In this document: in pieces, positions 33,822 through 42,419 of the stretch | How positions within the stretch are numbered: the stretch's first letter is position 1 | Layout: each line of letters starts with the position of its first letter | From: Candidatus Eremiobacterota bacterium | Lineage (GTDB): Bacteria > Vulcanimicrobiota > CADAWZ01 > Ess09-12 | Reading direction: 5' to 3' | Assembly (NCBI GenBank): GCA_031082125.1 | Contig: JAVHLM010000023.1 | Span: 16,092 to 80,091, forward strand | DNA length: 64,000 nt | Position numbers and translations under genes: made by a program | Notes under the pieces: generated by a model | What the model saw: the letters and a program-made list of their open reading frames with translations, nothing else | The model's database searches: none | What the model was told of the DNA's origin: nothing

Positions 33822-34439
33822 ATGGCAAAATATGGTTTTGATGATTCAGAGCTTCAGAAGTTGTTTGCCGATGCCGGCGCCGCCGTACAGAAGGCCAAGG
33901 TGGCGCCGAAGGCCGAGGAGTCTGCAAGGGCTGAACCGGAAGAAAATCTGCAGGAAGCCGAGGGCGCAAAAAGCGCCGCTCCGCAGGAAGCAGCGGCACC
34001 TGCGCCTCCGCCTGCAGCACAGCATCCACCGAAGCCTGCTCCCGCCGCGGCACCTTCAGGCCGATCCTTCCAGATAGTGGCGGGGACCCAGGACGATGGG
34101 AACCTTACGGGGACCACCAGCGAGGGCACCTCGGCCGTGATTCCCTGGAAGGGCATCAAGAGCCTTGCCATAGGGAGGGTGGAAAACGCACAGATAGTGG
34201 TCTGGATATATGGAAATGCCGTCTATTTCGTAAGCGACAAGAATGTGGCTTTCAAGGGGCTCATTCCACAGATGGCTTTCTCTGCTACCGAGAACTGGCG
34301 TGGTTTTGTCAATATGATGACCCAGAGGACGGGCCTTGCCAAGGATCCAGGCATACAGGCATTTCAGACGCCGGGGGGGCTTATTCCCAAGTATCCCTCG
34401 CAGGACGATCTTATAAGGCATGTGAGGAGCCTCATGTAA
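33822..34439 (+). CDS. hypothetical protein with Pro/Ala-rich linker
   Basis: A 205-residue protein. Residues 1-25 form a short helix; about 25-80 are an Ala/Pro/Glu-rich linker. The C-terminal half is a compact domain (FQIVAGTQDDGNLTGTTSEG, IPWKGIKSLAIGRVENAQIVV) reminiscent of small PH-like or YcxB-like beta domains; no family is certain. The start is the ATG at 33822, with GGGGG upstream. It is a lone + gene within a - strand cell-wall region, and its end overlaps the end of queD by 8 bases. Confidence 0.7.
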   Translation: MAKYGFDDSELQKLFADAGAAVQKAKVAPKAEESARAEPEENLQEAEGAKSAAPQEAAAPAPPPAAQHPPKPAPAAAPSGRSFQIVAGTQDDGNLTGTTSEGTSAVIPWKGIKSLAIGRVENAQIVVWIYGNAVYFVSDKNVAFKGLIPQMAFSATENWRGFVNMMTQRTGLAKDPGIQAFQTPGGLIPKYPSQDDLIRHVRSLM

Positions 34440-34845
34440 GGGCGCCGTTCTGCAGGGGAGCCTCGCTATAGGCCGCCCAGGCCTGGGGCGACTCCCAGAC
34501 TTTCACATGGACAAGAGAAATCCCTTCGGGGATTTTTTCTTTCAAGGCCTTGTAGAGCTCCCGGGCAATATTCTCTGCAGTGGGATTGAGGGTCGAAAAG
34601 GGCTCCCTGTCGTTGAGGAGCCCGTGGTCAATGCCTTCAAGGAGCGTCTCAAGAGAGAATTTTACTGCGCCGAAGTCCATGAGCATCCCGCATGTATCAA
34701 GGGAGGAGCCTTCAATCTGCACCTCTACTTCCCAGCGGTGGCCGTGGAGCTGTGCGCATTTCCCTTCATAGCCTCTCAGGAAGTGGGCCGCGTCAAAATG
34801 CCCGCGGATTCCAAGGGTATAAGTACCGTGAGTGCTCATCGGCAT
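34432..34845 (-). CDS. queD: 6-pyruvoyl-tetrahydropterin synthase family protein (QueD-like)
   Basis: A 137-residue zinc enzyme of the PTPS/QueD family. The zinc histidines are H21 (FDAAHFL) and H34/H36 (CAQLHGH), with catalytic C30 directly before; the later GIDHGLLND and NPTAENIARELY blocks also fit. QueD makes 6-carboxy-tetrahydropterin for queuosine and other 7-deazapurines. queC, queE and folE are not in the window, so a different pterin reaction remains possible. AAGGGAG lies before the ATG. It begins 9 bases after the kinase stop and probably shares its transcript, with no obvious functional link. Confidence 0.88.
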   Translation of the reverse strand: MPMSTHGTYTLGIRGHFDAAHFLRGYEGKCAQLHGHRWEVEVQIEGSSLDTCGMLMDFGAVKFSLETLLEGIDHGLLNDREPFSTLNPTAENIARELYKALKEKIPEGISLVHVKVWESPQAWAAYSEAPLQNGALT

Positions 34846-34854
34846 GGTGCTCCC

Positions 34855-37035
34855 TTACTTTACGGTAGGCGATGGTGCCGGGGCTCCCTCGGGAGAGGGC
34901 GCCGGCGTAGCCGTGAGAGGAGGAGTGCTCTGAGGTGCGGTGAGAGCCTTTGCCACCACGAGCTTCACCTTGGTGCCCTGGGAGACTTCAAGACCTGCCT
35001 GGGGATCCTGCTCAATCACCGTGTCGGGCGGCGCCTCCGATGTCTCCCTGGAGATGACTTCCCCCACCTGGAAGCCCTTTTCCCCAAGAAGCGCCCTCGC
35101 ATCGGAAAGCTTTTTCCCGATGCAGTCAGGGGCCAGGGTAAGGCTTTCGGCCCTCACGGTGATTATCTTGTTCTCTATGGGCTCACCGGCAGGGGGCTCC
35201 TGGGAGGTGATCTGCGCTGAAAGGCCCTTTTCGTCACCTTCTATTTTGAGGCTTATCCCCAGAGGCTCCGCTATCTCCTGGGCTTCCTGGATTGTCTTGC
35301 CCACGAGGTTCGGCGAGGTGAGCCCCTCCATGCCTTTGCTGACAACCACTTTCACCGTGGAGTCCTTCACCAGCAGGGTTCCCGGCGAGGGATCCTGGCG
35401 GATGATGCATTGCGCCGGAATCTGGGCGTTGGGCTCAAGGGAATCCACCACGAGCTTCACCTGGATCTTTGAGAGGATTTTCTGCGCCTCCTCCTTGGTT
35501 TTTCCCGTGAGATCAGGCACTTTTTCCTTTTCAGGCCCCCGGCTCACCGTAAGGATCACCTTGCTCGACGGCGAGACTATGTTCTGAGGCGCCGGCTCCT
35601 GGGCGATAATGACATTCTCGGCGACCTTGTCGCTGAATTCCTGAATGATTTTTATATTGGTGAGGCCTCTGTCGCGGAGGATCTGCTTTGAGCGGTCCAG
35701 GGACACTCCCACGAGATCGGGCATTTCCGCCGTGGGGGAGCCTTTGCTCACCTGGACGTAAATAGTCCTGCCGGGCCTGATTTTCTCACCTGGCCTGGGC
35801 TTCTGGTCCAGGATAGTCCTCTCGGGTTTCTCGCTGAACTCCTCGCTCTGGATCATAAGGGTAAGGCCCCTGGCTTCCACAATCGCCTGTGCCTCGTTGT
35901 AGAGCTTTCCCACGATGTCAGGTGTCTCTATCTCCTGGAGGTGCTTTGATCCGATTACCACTGCCCAGGTGACAAGGGACAGCGCTATCAGCACAAAGAT
36001 AAGCACGCGCATAGTCCTGAAGGTGGCCTGCCAGGCCGTATCTTTCGGCTCTCCGAGCTCGTCCGTTCCGAGGTCCTCTCGTCTGCTCCGCAGGTGATGG
36101 GATACTTCCTCGAGCTCCTGCCGTGTCTTTGAAGGCGGCATGAGAAGCGTCGGCTCAGGCGGCGGCGGCGGGGGAGGCGGCGGGGGCGGGTGAGGTGCCT
36201 TCGTTGCAGATGCCGCAGGTGCTGCCTGCCTTTCCAGGTCTTCTGCCATCTCCGCCGCATTCTGGTAGCGGAGGTGCGGGTCCTTCTGAAGGGCCTTCAT
36301 GATGATTCTTTCCAGGCGGGGAGCAATGGAGGGATTGAGTGACGAGGGAAGGGGGGGCGCCTCCTGCACATGCTTGAGGGCCACTGAAACAGGGTTGTCG
36401 GCGTCGAAGGGGAGCCTGCCCGTTGATGCCTCAAACATCAGCACCCCCAGTGAGTAAAGGTCCGAGGGTGCCGAGATAGGCTTTCCCTGGGCCTGCTCCG
36501 GTGAAAAATAGTGGACCGAGCCCAGCATGCTCCCTGTCTGCGTGATGGTGTCGGAAAACAGTGCCCTTGCAATGCCGAAATCGGCCACCTTCACAGTGCT
36601 GCCCCTGGTGATAAGGATGTTGTGAGGCTTGAGATCGCGGTGAATGATGCCCTTCTCGTGGGCAAATGAGAGGGCCTTGAGGATATCAAGCACGATGGGC
36701 ACAAGAGATTCCTCGTTGAGGGGCTTTTTCAGCTTTTTCATCCAGGACTTCAGGTCCTGCCCCTCCACATATTCCATCACGATGAAGCGGTACCCCTCAT
36801 CATCCTCGATATCAAAAACATTGACGATGTTGGGGTGGGAAAGCTTCGCGGCAGAGCAGGCCTCGCGGTAGAATCTGTGGATGAACTCCCTGTCTGAGGC
36901 ATAGTCGGCCTTTAATATCTTGAGGGCGACTATGCGGCCAAGGCGCTGATCCTCGGCCTTGTACACATCGGCCATCCCGCCTGATCCTATTTTCTCAAGT
37001 ATCTTGTAGCGCTCTTTCAGAATTTTTCCGACCAT
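34855..37035 (-). CDS. pknB: PASTA-domain serine/threonine protein kinase (PknB/PrkC type)
   Basis: A 726-residue membrane kinase. Kinase domain 1-265: GSGGMADVYKAED glycine loop, VALKIL lysine, HRDLKPHNILI catalytic loop, DFGIARA and SPEQAQG. A proline run of ten or more and a basic linker (~280-335) follow, then a membrane segment (~345-368) and five PASTA domains (first ETPDIVGKLYNEAQAIVEA), ending in a Pro/Thr-rich tail. All catalytic residues are intact. PknB/PrkC kinases sense peptidoglycan fragments and control division and wall synthesis, matching the adjacent PBP, FtsW and FHA genes. The ATG at 37035 is used; a TTG two codons earlier is possible. No PP2C phosphatase is present. Confidence 0.95.
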   Translation of the reverse strand: MVGKILKERYKILEKIGSGGMADVYKAEDQRLGRIVALKILKADYASDREFIHRFYREACSAAKLSHPNIVNVFDIEDDEGYRFIVMEYVEGQDLKSWMKKLKKPLNEESLVPIVLDILKALSFAHEKGIIHRDLKPHNILITRGSTVKVADFGIARALFSDTITQTGSMLGSVHYFSPEQAQGKPISAPSDLYSLGVLMFEASTGRLPFDADNPVSVALKHVQEAPPLPSSLNPSIAPRLERIIMKALQKDPHLRYQNAAEMAEDLERQAAPAASATKAPHPPPPPPPPPPPEPTLLMPPSKTRQELEEVSHHLRSRREDLGTDELGEPKDTAWQATFRTMRVLIFVLIALSLVTWAVVIGSKHLQEIETPDIVGKLYNEAQAIVEARGLTLMIQSEEFSEKPERTILDQKPRPGEKIRPGRTIYVQVSKGSPTAEMPDLVGVSLDRSKQILRDRGLTNIKIIQEFSDKVAENVIIAQEPAPQNIVSPSSKVILTVSRGPEKEKVPDLTGKTKEEAQKILSKIQVKLVVDSLEPNAQIPAQCIIRQDPSPGTLLVKDSTVKVVVSKGMEGLTSPNLVGKTIQEAQEIAEPLGISLKIEGDEKGLSAQITSQEPPAGEPIENKIITVRAESLTLAPDCIGKKLSDARALLGEKGFQVGEVISRETSEAPPDTVIEQDPQAGLEVSQGTKVKLVVAKALTAPQSTPPLTATPAPSPEGAPAPSPTVK

Positions 37036-37146
37036 AGTCAATGCCTTTGCCGTAATGGATCTGAAAGATGAATATTTTCTCCCTGGGTGGGTCTATTCCT
37101 TTTTTCTTCCCCGGGAGGTCCCGGGGGTGGTGTGGGAGGCAGGAGG

Positions 37147-38556
37147 CTATGGCTTTTCACCGAGGAGCGGGAGGCATTCCTCGAGGATTCTTCCCACGAT
37201 GGGCGCTGCTACCCTGCCCCCGTAGCCACCATTTTCCACTATGGCCGCCACAAGGAGTTTCGGTGCCTCTGCGGGGGCGAAGCCGACAAACCACGCGTGG
37301 GTCTCCCCATGAGGATTTTCAGCGGTGCCCGTCTTCCCTGCCACGGTGACGCCGGGAACCTGGGCACGGGTTCCCGTGCCGCGGGAGACTGCCTGCACCA
37401 TCATTGCCTTCACCCTGTCGGCGGTCTCCTTCGAGATGGGGGCGCACCACACCTGGGGGTGAGCCGTGTAGATATTTTCCTCGTTCCGTGATTTGATCCC
37501 CTTGATGAGGTAGGGCTTCATTATTTTTCCCTCATGGGCCACTGCGGAGACAATAATGGCCAGGTGGAGAGGCGAAAGGGTGATTTCCCCCTGGCCGAAG
37601 GCACTCTGGGCAAGACCCCCCTCGGAGAGGGACGAGGGATCAGGGAAATGGGCGGGCTTCACGGGGATGTCGCCGCCGATGCTAAACGGTTCAAGAAGCC
37701 TGAAGTTTTTCGCGCACTCACAGAAGTTGTAGGCGTCTAGCTTGAGGCCCATCTGAGCGAAGGCTATATTGCAGGAATGCACAAGGGCATTCTCGAGATT
37801 CACCTTTCCATGGCTTCCCCCTTCAGCCTCATGAATCTTGTAAGAGCCGAGCTCATAGGTTCCGGTGCATTCGTAGGTGTCATCGGGGGTGACATAGCCA
37901 AGCTCCAGGGCAGAGACGAGGGTGAATACCTTGAAGGTTGACCCCGGCGGGTACTGCCCGTCAATTGCCCTGTTCACAAGCGGCGCGCCGGGATCCTTCT
38001 TGAGGCGCTCCCAGAGGATTTCTATCCTGGCGGGGTCATAGGAAGGGAGGCTCACGAGGGCGTACAGCTCTCCCGTGGCGGGATTGAGGATCACCACTGC
38101 TCCCCTGTGACCTTCCAGTGCCGCCCTTGCCGATTTCTGCATGCGGCTGTCAAGGGTGAGATAGATGTCCTGGCCTGCAAGCTTTCTGCCGTTAATGAAG
38201 GCAAAGGCCTCATAGATGGTCTGGGGGAGCCTTTTCCCCGCAAGGGTGAAGTCTGCGGACTTTTCAATTCCCTCGGTGCCGAGGCGGTGGTGGGCATAGC
38301 CGATGAGGGGCGAAAAGAGGCTCCCCTGGGGGTAGTCTCTCGCTGAGCGCCCTCCGCTGGTGACGGTTTTCGCAAGGGTCTCACCCCTGCGGTCAAGGAT
38401 ACGCCCCCTGTACTCAAGCCGCGGGAGCATCCTCGGGTTTTTCCTGTTGTGCCGGTATCTCTCTGTATCAATGACCTGCAGAAAGGAGAGGTACACGGCA
38501 AGAGTGGCAAAGAAAAGGGAGAAAATGAAGGCAAGCTTTTCTATTCTTTTCTTCAT
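37147..38556 (-). CDS. penicillin-binding protein 2 / FtsI-type transpeptidase
   Basis: A 469-residue membrane transpeptidase that cross-links peptidoglycan. It has an N-terminal membrane anchor (~8-28) and an RGRILDRRGETLA dimerisation motif. The penicillin-binding triad is complete: S206-T-F-K, S261-C-N and K408-T-G-T. It is short for a class B PBP, with little between the anchor and the transpeptidase domain, similar to actinobacterial PbpA. Its start overlaps the FtsW/RodA stop by 4 bases (ATGA), so the SEDS polymerase and its cognate PBP are co-translated. Confidence 0.94.
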   Translation of the reverse strand: MKKRIEKLAFIFSLFFATLAVYLSFLQVIDTERYRHNRKNPRMLPRLEYRGRILDRRGETLAKTVTSGGRSARDYPQGSLFSPLIGYAHHRLGTEGIEKSADFTLAGKRLPQTIYEAFAFINGRKLAGQDIYLTLDSRMQKSARAALEGHRGAVVILNPATGELYALVSLPSYDPARIEILWERLKKDPGAPLVNRAIDGQYPPGSTFKVFTLVSALELGYVTPDDTYECTGTYELGSYKIHEAEGGSHGKVNLENALVHSCNIAFAQMGLKLDAYNFCECAKNFRLLEPFSIGGDIPVKPAHFPDPSSLSEGGLAQSAFGQGEITLSPLHLAIIVSAVAHEGKIMKPYLIKGIKSRNEENIYTAHPQVWCAPISKETADRVKAMMVQAVSRGTGTRAQVPGVTVAGKTGTAENPHGETHAWFVGFAPAEAPKLLVAAIVENGGYGGRVAAPIVGRILEECLPLLGEKP

Positions 38557-39866
38557 GGAGTGCCCCCCTGGCCTTCTTCCGACAGCATCATCCGCCTGCG
38601 CTTTTTTGAGGCCAGGTGGGAGACCTGGAACACCAGGGCGATAAGGAAAAAATTGGCGAGGACCGAGCTTCCTCCATAGGAGATGAAGGGGAGGGTAATC
38701 CCCGTCATGGGAATGAATTTCGTGGAGCCTCCCACGATGATGAGGATCTGGCAGGCAAGGAGGGAGCCGAGGCCCGTACAGAGAAGGATACCGAACTCAT
38801 CAAAGGCCGCCATAGATATCCTGAATATGCGCTCCACGAGGAGCAGGTATGCCACGATGACTGCCAGGGCCCCCAGAAATCCCAGCTCCTCACCTATGGC
38901 GGCAAAGACGTAGTCGGTGTGAACGGCGGGGATGAGGCCGGGGGTTCCCATGCCAAGGCCTGTTCCCGTGAAGCCTCCGCTCGCCAGCGCAAAGAGGGCC
39001 TGGATCGTCTGGTAGCCGCTTCCTGCCGGGTCCTGCCATGGATCAAGCCAGGCGCTGAACCTTACGTGCACATGGGGGAAGCGGTGCATGACGACCCAGG
39101 AACCGGCAAAGAACAGCAGAAACCCGATGAAAATCATGCCTGTCCGCTGGGTGGCCACGTAAAAGATGCACATGAAGGTTCCGAAAAGAAGAAGGGCCAT
39201 GCCCAGGTCTTTCTGTACCACCAGGATAAGCTCGCAGCATCCCCAGATCAAAAGGAGGGGAACGAGATATTTGAAGGAGAGCATGTCGAACCACCTCCTC
39301 GGCGCGCTGATTATGAACTCCTTCTTCTGCTTGAGGTATGAAGCCAGAAAGATGACGGCAAGGATCTTCACGACTTCCACGGGCTGGAAGTTGAAGTCGC
39401 CGAAGGTGAACCAGAGCTTGGCGCCGTTTATCTCGATGCCCAGCACCATGACGGCGAGCTGGATGGCGATGCCGGCAAGAAGGACCAGGTACTTGTAATC
39501 CTCCCAGGCGCGGTAGTCAAGCCCTTTTGTGTACCAGCCTATAAAAAGGAGAAAACCGATGACCAGGAAGATGGCCTGTTTTAACGCCATCGACGGCTCA
39601 AGCCGGTAAATCTCGATATGGCCTGTCATGCAGAGAAAGCACACGAGAGGGAAAACCAGCTCGTCGGCCCGGCTTCCCGTGAGCGAGAGCACTATATGCA
39701 CCGCTGCCATGGAAAGGACAAGGGGAAGGCACATCAGCAGCACCGCACTGTCAAAGCGCTCATGCCTTGAGTAGTGCACGATGACCATCCCGGCAAGATA
39801 GATAAAAAAGAGAAAAATGAGGAGGATGCGTTCGGTTTTTCTTATGGCCAGCCTTTTTCCCGCCAT
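38553..39866 (-). CDS. FtsW/RodA/SpoVE-family peptidoglycan polymerase
   Basis: A 437-residue SEDS-family protein with about ten to twelve membrane segments. Diagnostic blocks are FNFQPVEVVKI, FSAWLDPWQDPAGSGYQT, GGFTGTGLGMG and AVHTDYVFAAIGEELGFLG near the C-terminus, then GITLPFISYGGSSVLANF. SEDS proteins polymerise glycan strands with a partner class B PBP, here the next gene. FtsW versus RodA cannot be fixed by eye; in the comparable actinobacterial cluster the SEDS protein is RodA. It starts 3 bases after the FHA gene's stop. Confidence 0.95.
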   Translation of the reverse strand: MAGKRLAIRKTERILLIFLFFIYLAGMVIVHYSRHERFDSAVLLMCLPLVLSMAAVHIVLSLTGSRADELVFPLVCFLCMTGHIEIYRLEPSMALKQAIFLVIGFLLFIGWYTKGLDYRAWEDYKYLVLLAGIAIQLAVMVLGIEINGAKLWFTFGDFNFQPVEVVKILAVIFLASYLKQKKEFIISAPRRWFDMLSFKYLVPLLLIWGCCELILVVQKDLGMALLLFGTFMCIFYVATQRTGMIFIGFLLFFAGSWVVMHRFPHVHVRFSAWLDPWQDPAGSGYQTIQALFALASGGFTGTGLGMGTPGLIPAVHTDYVFAAIGEELGFLGALAVIVAYLLLVERIFRISMAAFDEFGILLCTGLGSLLACQILIIVGGSTKFIPMTGITLPFISYGGSSVLANFFLIALVFQVSHLASKKRRRMMLSEEGQGGTP

Positions 39867-39869
39867 CGC

Positions 39870-40319
39870 TTATCCCTCGCCTGCAAACCTGAAGGTGACG
39901 GCGCCAAGACGGATTGTATCACCCTTCCTGAGGGAGAGGGGGCTCTCAATTCTGGTGTCATTCACCCACGTGCCGTTGGTGCTCCCCAGGTCCTGGATGC
40001 GGTAGCCCTGCTCTTCCCTGGATATCCTGCAGTGAAAGGAGGAGACCATGGCATCAGAGACAGGGATGTCGTTCGAGGGATCCCTTCCCAGGGAAAGCGA
40101 TGAGCTTAGGGGAACAAGAGGGGCGTCATGGTGCTCATCCAGCATGTCCCTTCCCGAGAGGATTTCCAGATGGGGCGTGCTGGATGAGGGGATGTTTCTC
40201 TTCGCCTTCCTCATTTCGCGGAGATCGGAATGGATCACCAGCAGTACCTGGAGCAGGAAAAGATACAGAAGGCCCAGGAAGGCGAATTTAGCGATGAAAA
40301 GCGCGTTATCAACGGGCAT
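39870..40319 (-). CDS. membrane-anchored FHA-domain protein (FhaB-like)
   Basis: A 149-residue protein with an N-terminal membrane segment (~8-30) and a C-terminal FHA domain. The phosphothreonine-binding residues are present: SLGRDPSNDIPVSD, MVSSFHCRI and GSTNGTWVND. FHA domains bind proteins phosphorylated by the adjacent kinase type; FhaB in actinobacteria has this size and gene position. It starts 1 base after the lipoprotein stop. Likely a phospho-dependent adaptor at the membrane for wall synthesis. Confidence 0.93.
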   Translation of the reverse strand: MPVDNALFIAKFAFLGLLYLFLLQVLLVIHSDLREMRKAKRNIPSSSTPHLEILSGRDMLDEHHDAPLVPLSSSLSLGRDPSNDIPVSDAMVSSFHCRISREEQGYRIQDLGSTNGTWVNDTRIESPLSLRKGDTIRLGAVTFRFAGEG

Positions 40320-40320
40320 G

Positions 40321-40815
40321 TCAGGGTCCCAGCTCTATTTTCCAGGCTCCGGCCTCCTTGACGAAATTGAATTCACCGGCCTGGCCTTTCAGTCTTATCC
40401 TTGCGGTGTTGCCCTTTATGCTCTCCTGCTCGACGACTATCCGATCCGGGTCGATTTTATGCGGGATCTTCCTGGACTCGTCTGATTTCTCCATCACGAC
40501 GCTGAAAAAGTCTTTTGCTGCCATCTTCTGGATATCCTGCACGGTGCTGCCGATCTTGGCTGCCGCTTCTTTCTGGGCCTCGGGGGAGAGCTTTGCGAAC
40601 TGCTCCTTGAAGGGAGCGAACATCTTTTCCTCGAAGTTCTTCCGCTCTCTTGAGGAGAGAAGGCCCCAGGCCGTATTCCAGTCCTTTGTCTGGACAGCCC
40701 TTGAGAAAGTTACGAGAGCGTCCCTCGGCGGCGGTCCCGCGCAGCCTGAGGCGGTGATGGCGGCGGAAACAAGAACGGCGCACAGTGCCGCCCGGAGGCA
40801 TTTTATCCTTAGCAA
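40321..40815 (-). CDS. lipoprotein with an NTF2/DUF4878-like layout
   Basis: A 164-residue protein with a signal peptide ending in the lipobox ITASGCAG (lipid-modified cysteine about residue 25). The mature part, starting with FSRAVQTKDWNTAWGLLSSRE and ending FVKEAGAWKIELG, has the layout of DUF4878/NTF2-type extracellular domains. The start must be TTG, because no ATG or GTG is in frame before the signal peptide; AGAGGTG lies 5 bases upstream. Function unknown; its operon position suggests a part in envelope assembly. Confidence 0.8.
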   Translation of the reverse strand: MLRIKCLRAALCAVLVSAAITASGCAGPPPRDALVTFSRAVQTKDWNTAWGLLSSRERKNFEEKMFAPFKEQFAKLSPEAQKEAAAKIGSTVQDIQKMAAKDFFSVVMEKSDESRKIPHKIDPDRIVVEQESIKGNTARIRLKGQAGEFNFVKEAGAWKIELGP

Positions 40816-40831
40816 AGGGCACCTCTTTCTC

Positions 40832-41266
40832 TCAGGGATTTTTTGAGATGGTGAGATAGACCACGCTCTGAGCGGCCGCGACGGCCTCCTTGAGAGGGTT
40901 CTGGCTTATCACGTGGTCAGGGGGATACTCGGAAGTGGCCACTTCTCTCTCAATGGCCCACTGAAGGCCTCTCATGCGGAGCTCCTCCCTGGCGCGGCTC
41001 AGTGAGACACCGACCAGGTAGGGAATTTCAACGTAATTGTACCTTTTCTTGAATTCCTCAAATGCCATGGTAAGGTTGTACTGCACGGTATCAGGGTCAT
41101 TCAATGCATGGAAGACAAGAGCATCTCTCCTGTTGAGCCTCAGGCGCGGCACGCTGTGATGAAAGGCGAACCAGAGCACGAAGCGCTCCTCCAGGTCCGA
41201 TTCAGGGACCATGAAAAGCTGCTTCTCTCCAGTCTCCTCGTTTTTCTTCAGAACCGGCTTGAGCAT
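40832..41266 (-). CDS. small protein with single PASTA-like domain
   Basis: A 144-residue protein with no signal or membrane segment. The first ~75 residues are a mixed domain (LFMVPESDLEERFVLWFAFHH). From ~78 to the end is one PASTA-like domain (VEIPYLVGVSLSRAREELRM, then VISQNPLKEAVAAAQSVVYL). A cytoplasmic PASTA domain is unusual, since PASTA normally works outside the cell. It is the first gene of the wall-synthesis operon, right behind a near-consensus promoter. GGAG precedes the ATG by 7 bases inside a hairpin-prone leader. Confidence 0.8.
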   Translation of the reverse strand: MLKPVLKKNEETGEKQLFMVPESDLEERFVLWFAFHHSVPRLRLNRRDALVFHALNDPDTVQYNLTMAFEEFKKRYNYVEIPYLVGVSLSRAREELRMRGLQWAIEREVATSEYPPDHVISQNPLKEAVAAAQSVVYLTISKNP

Positions 41267-41275
41267 CCCCGCACT

Positions 41276-41309
41276 CCTGTCCCCGGGAGACAGGTGCTTA
41301 CTCCCGGGA
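41276..41309 (-). promoter_or_regulatory. leader with two competing hairpins over the ribosome-binding site
   Basis: In - strand RNA, CTCCCGGG and CCCGGGAG (41309-41302 with 41289-41282) can pair, or CCTGTC can pair with GACAGG (41294-41289 with 41281-41276). The second hairpin takes up part of the GACAGGAG ribosome-binding region. The two share bases, so only one can form at a time. Confidence 0.45.
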
Positions 41310-41335
41310 GGCTTATGGTGTGATCTCTTTTCCCT

Positions 41336-41364
41336 ATAATAAATGAAAGTGATCGCTCTGTCAA
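41336..41364 (-). promoter_or_regulatory. near-consensus promoter of the cell-wall operon
   Basis: TTGACA (41364..41359) and TATTAT (41341..41336) on the - strand, 17 bases apart: a perfect -35 and a five-of-six -10. The -35 overlaps the stop codon of 41361..42164. The leader of about 60 bases contains the competing hairpins. Confidence 0.75.
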
Positions 41365-42164
41365 TGTGTCCATTTTCCGTGGAGCTCCTCGGAGTAAAGA
41401 ATGAGCTTCGGCCCGTCTTTTTCGAATATCTGGGCGCTCTCCATTCTCGGGCCTGCTGACTTCTTGTAGAAATCCGAGTCGCTTCCCCTGACGAAGTAAT
41501 ATTCGGTGGCCCCGCCCTCGGGCAGTTTCCCGGTGAGCTCGGCCGAACAGAGGATCCCCGAGGGATCGCACATCACATGTCCCGAGACTTCAAGCGTTTT
41601 CCCATCGGCGATCTTCACTGTGGCATTGTTGATGTTGACTGTACCCTTGGCGCTTTCGCTGTCAAGAGCGGTATTATCAGCCCCTATGACTGCCTCGGCC
41701 ACCTGGCGAACCTCTTTTCTCAGCTCCTCAGAGAGACTGTCGATTTCAGGGGCCAGGGCAGCCTCGACAAACTGTGTCTCCTCAAGCACTACTGACGCGG
41801 GCTCCGACGGCCTCTCAAGGACAGTTGCCTTGAGCTTGTGAGTGTCTGTTTTCTTCAGGATGGTGAACTCTGAGTGTTCCCCATGGTCCTTTTTCTCCAT
41901 CTGGTATCGGGCACTTCCCCTGTCAGGGTTTTTTTCCTCGATGTCAACGGCCTGGTAAGAATCCATCCCCCCTGTCCCCCCCGCGCAGAGGACTCTTCCC
42001 GTGATGGTGCCCCCATGATCTGCAGGCAGCTCGCTCACGTAAATGTCACCCTCTTCCTGGATGGCATCATGGGTGCTCCCGTCGAGGGAGGCTATTATTT
42101 TCGCCTTTGAGGCCACCTCACTGGTGAGGGAATTTAATTTTTCAGCAAATGAAGCGATGTGCAT
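41361..42164 (-). CDS. hypothetical protein
   Basis: A 267-residue soluble protein I do not recognise. It is rich in beta-strand and charged residues, for example YVSELPADHGGTITGRVLC and VNINNATVKIADGKTLEVSG. It has no signal peptide, so the cysteines (C in RVLCAGG, VMCDPSG, ILCSAEL) are probably reduced in the cytoplasm. The ATG at 42164 (MHIASFAEKL) is chosen because GGGAG lies 5 bases upstream; the frame opens at 42227. Its stop overlaps the -35 of the next operon, so transcription from upstream could also feed that operon. Confidence 0.7.
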   Translation of the reverse strand: MHIASFAEKLNSLTSEVASKAKIIASLDGSTHDAIQEEGDIYVSELPADHGGTITGRVLCAGGTGGMDSYQAVDIEEKNPDRGSARYQMEKKDHGEHSEFTILKKTDTHKLKATVLERPSEPASVVLEETQFVEAALAPEIDSLSEELRKEVRQVAEAVIGADNTALDSESAKGTVNINNATVKIADGKTLEVSGHVMCDPSGILCSAELTGKLPEGGATEYYFVRGSDSDFYKKSAGPRMESAQIFEKDGPKLILYSEELHGKWTH

Positions 42165-42419
42165 GGGAATCTCCCTTTCCAGGCTGTATTTTGGAATGCC
42201 CACTTCAATTATATGCTGAGGCGCCATGAAAAGAAAGCATATTATGTGAACAAGGCGTTACATTTCCGATAGAGAGGGGCAAGTTCTTTGCCGGGGAAAA
42301 AGGAGAAGAGCTTCATGTTCCGAATATTTCTAAGGTAATCTCCAGAGCCTCCCCGCCCGGAAGGGCAGGGGAACAGGATAGAGAAAGCCTGGGGGAGATC
42401 ATCCGCACGGGAGGAAGTA

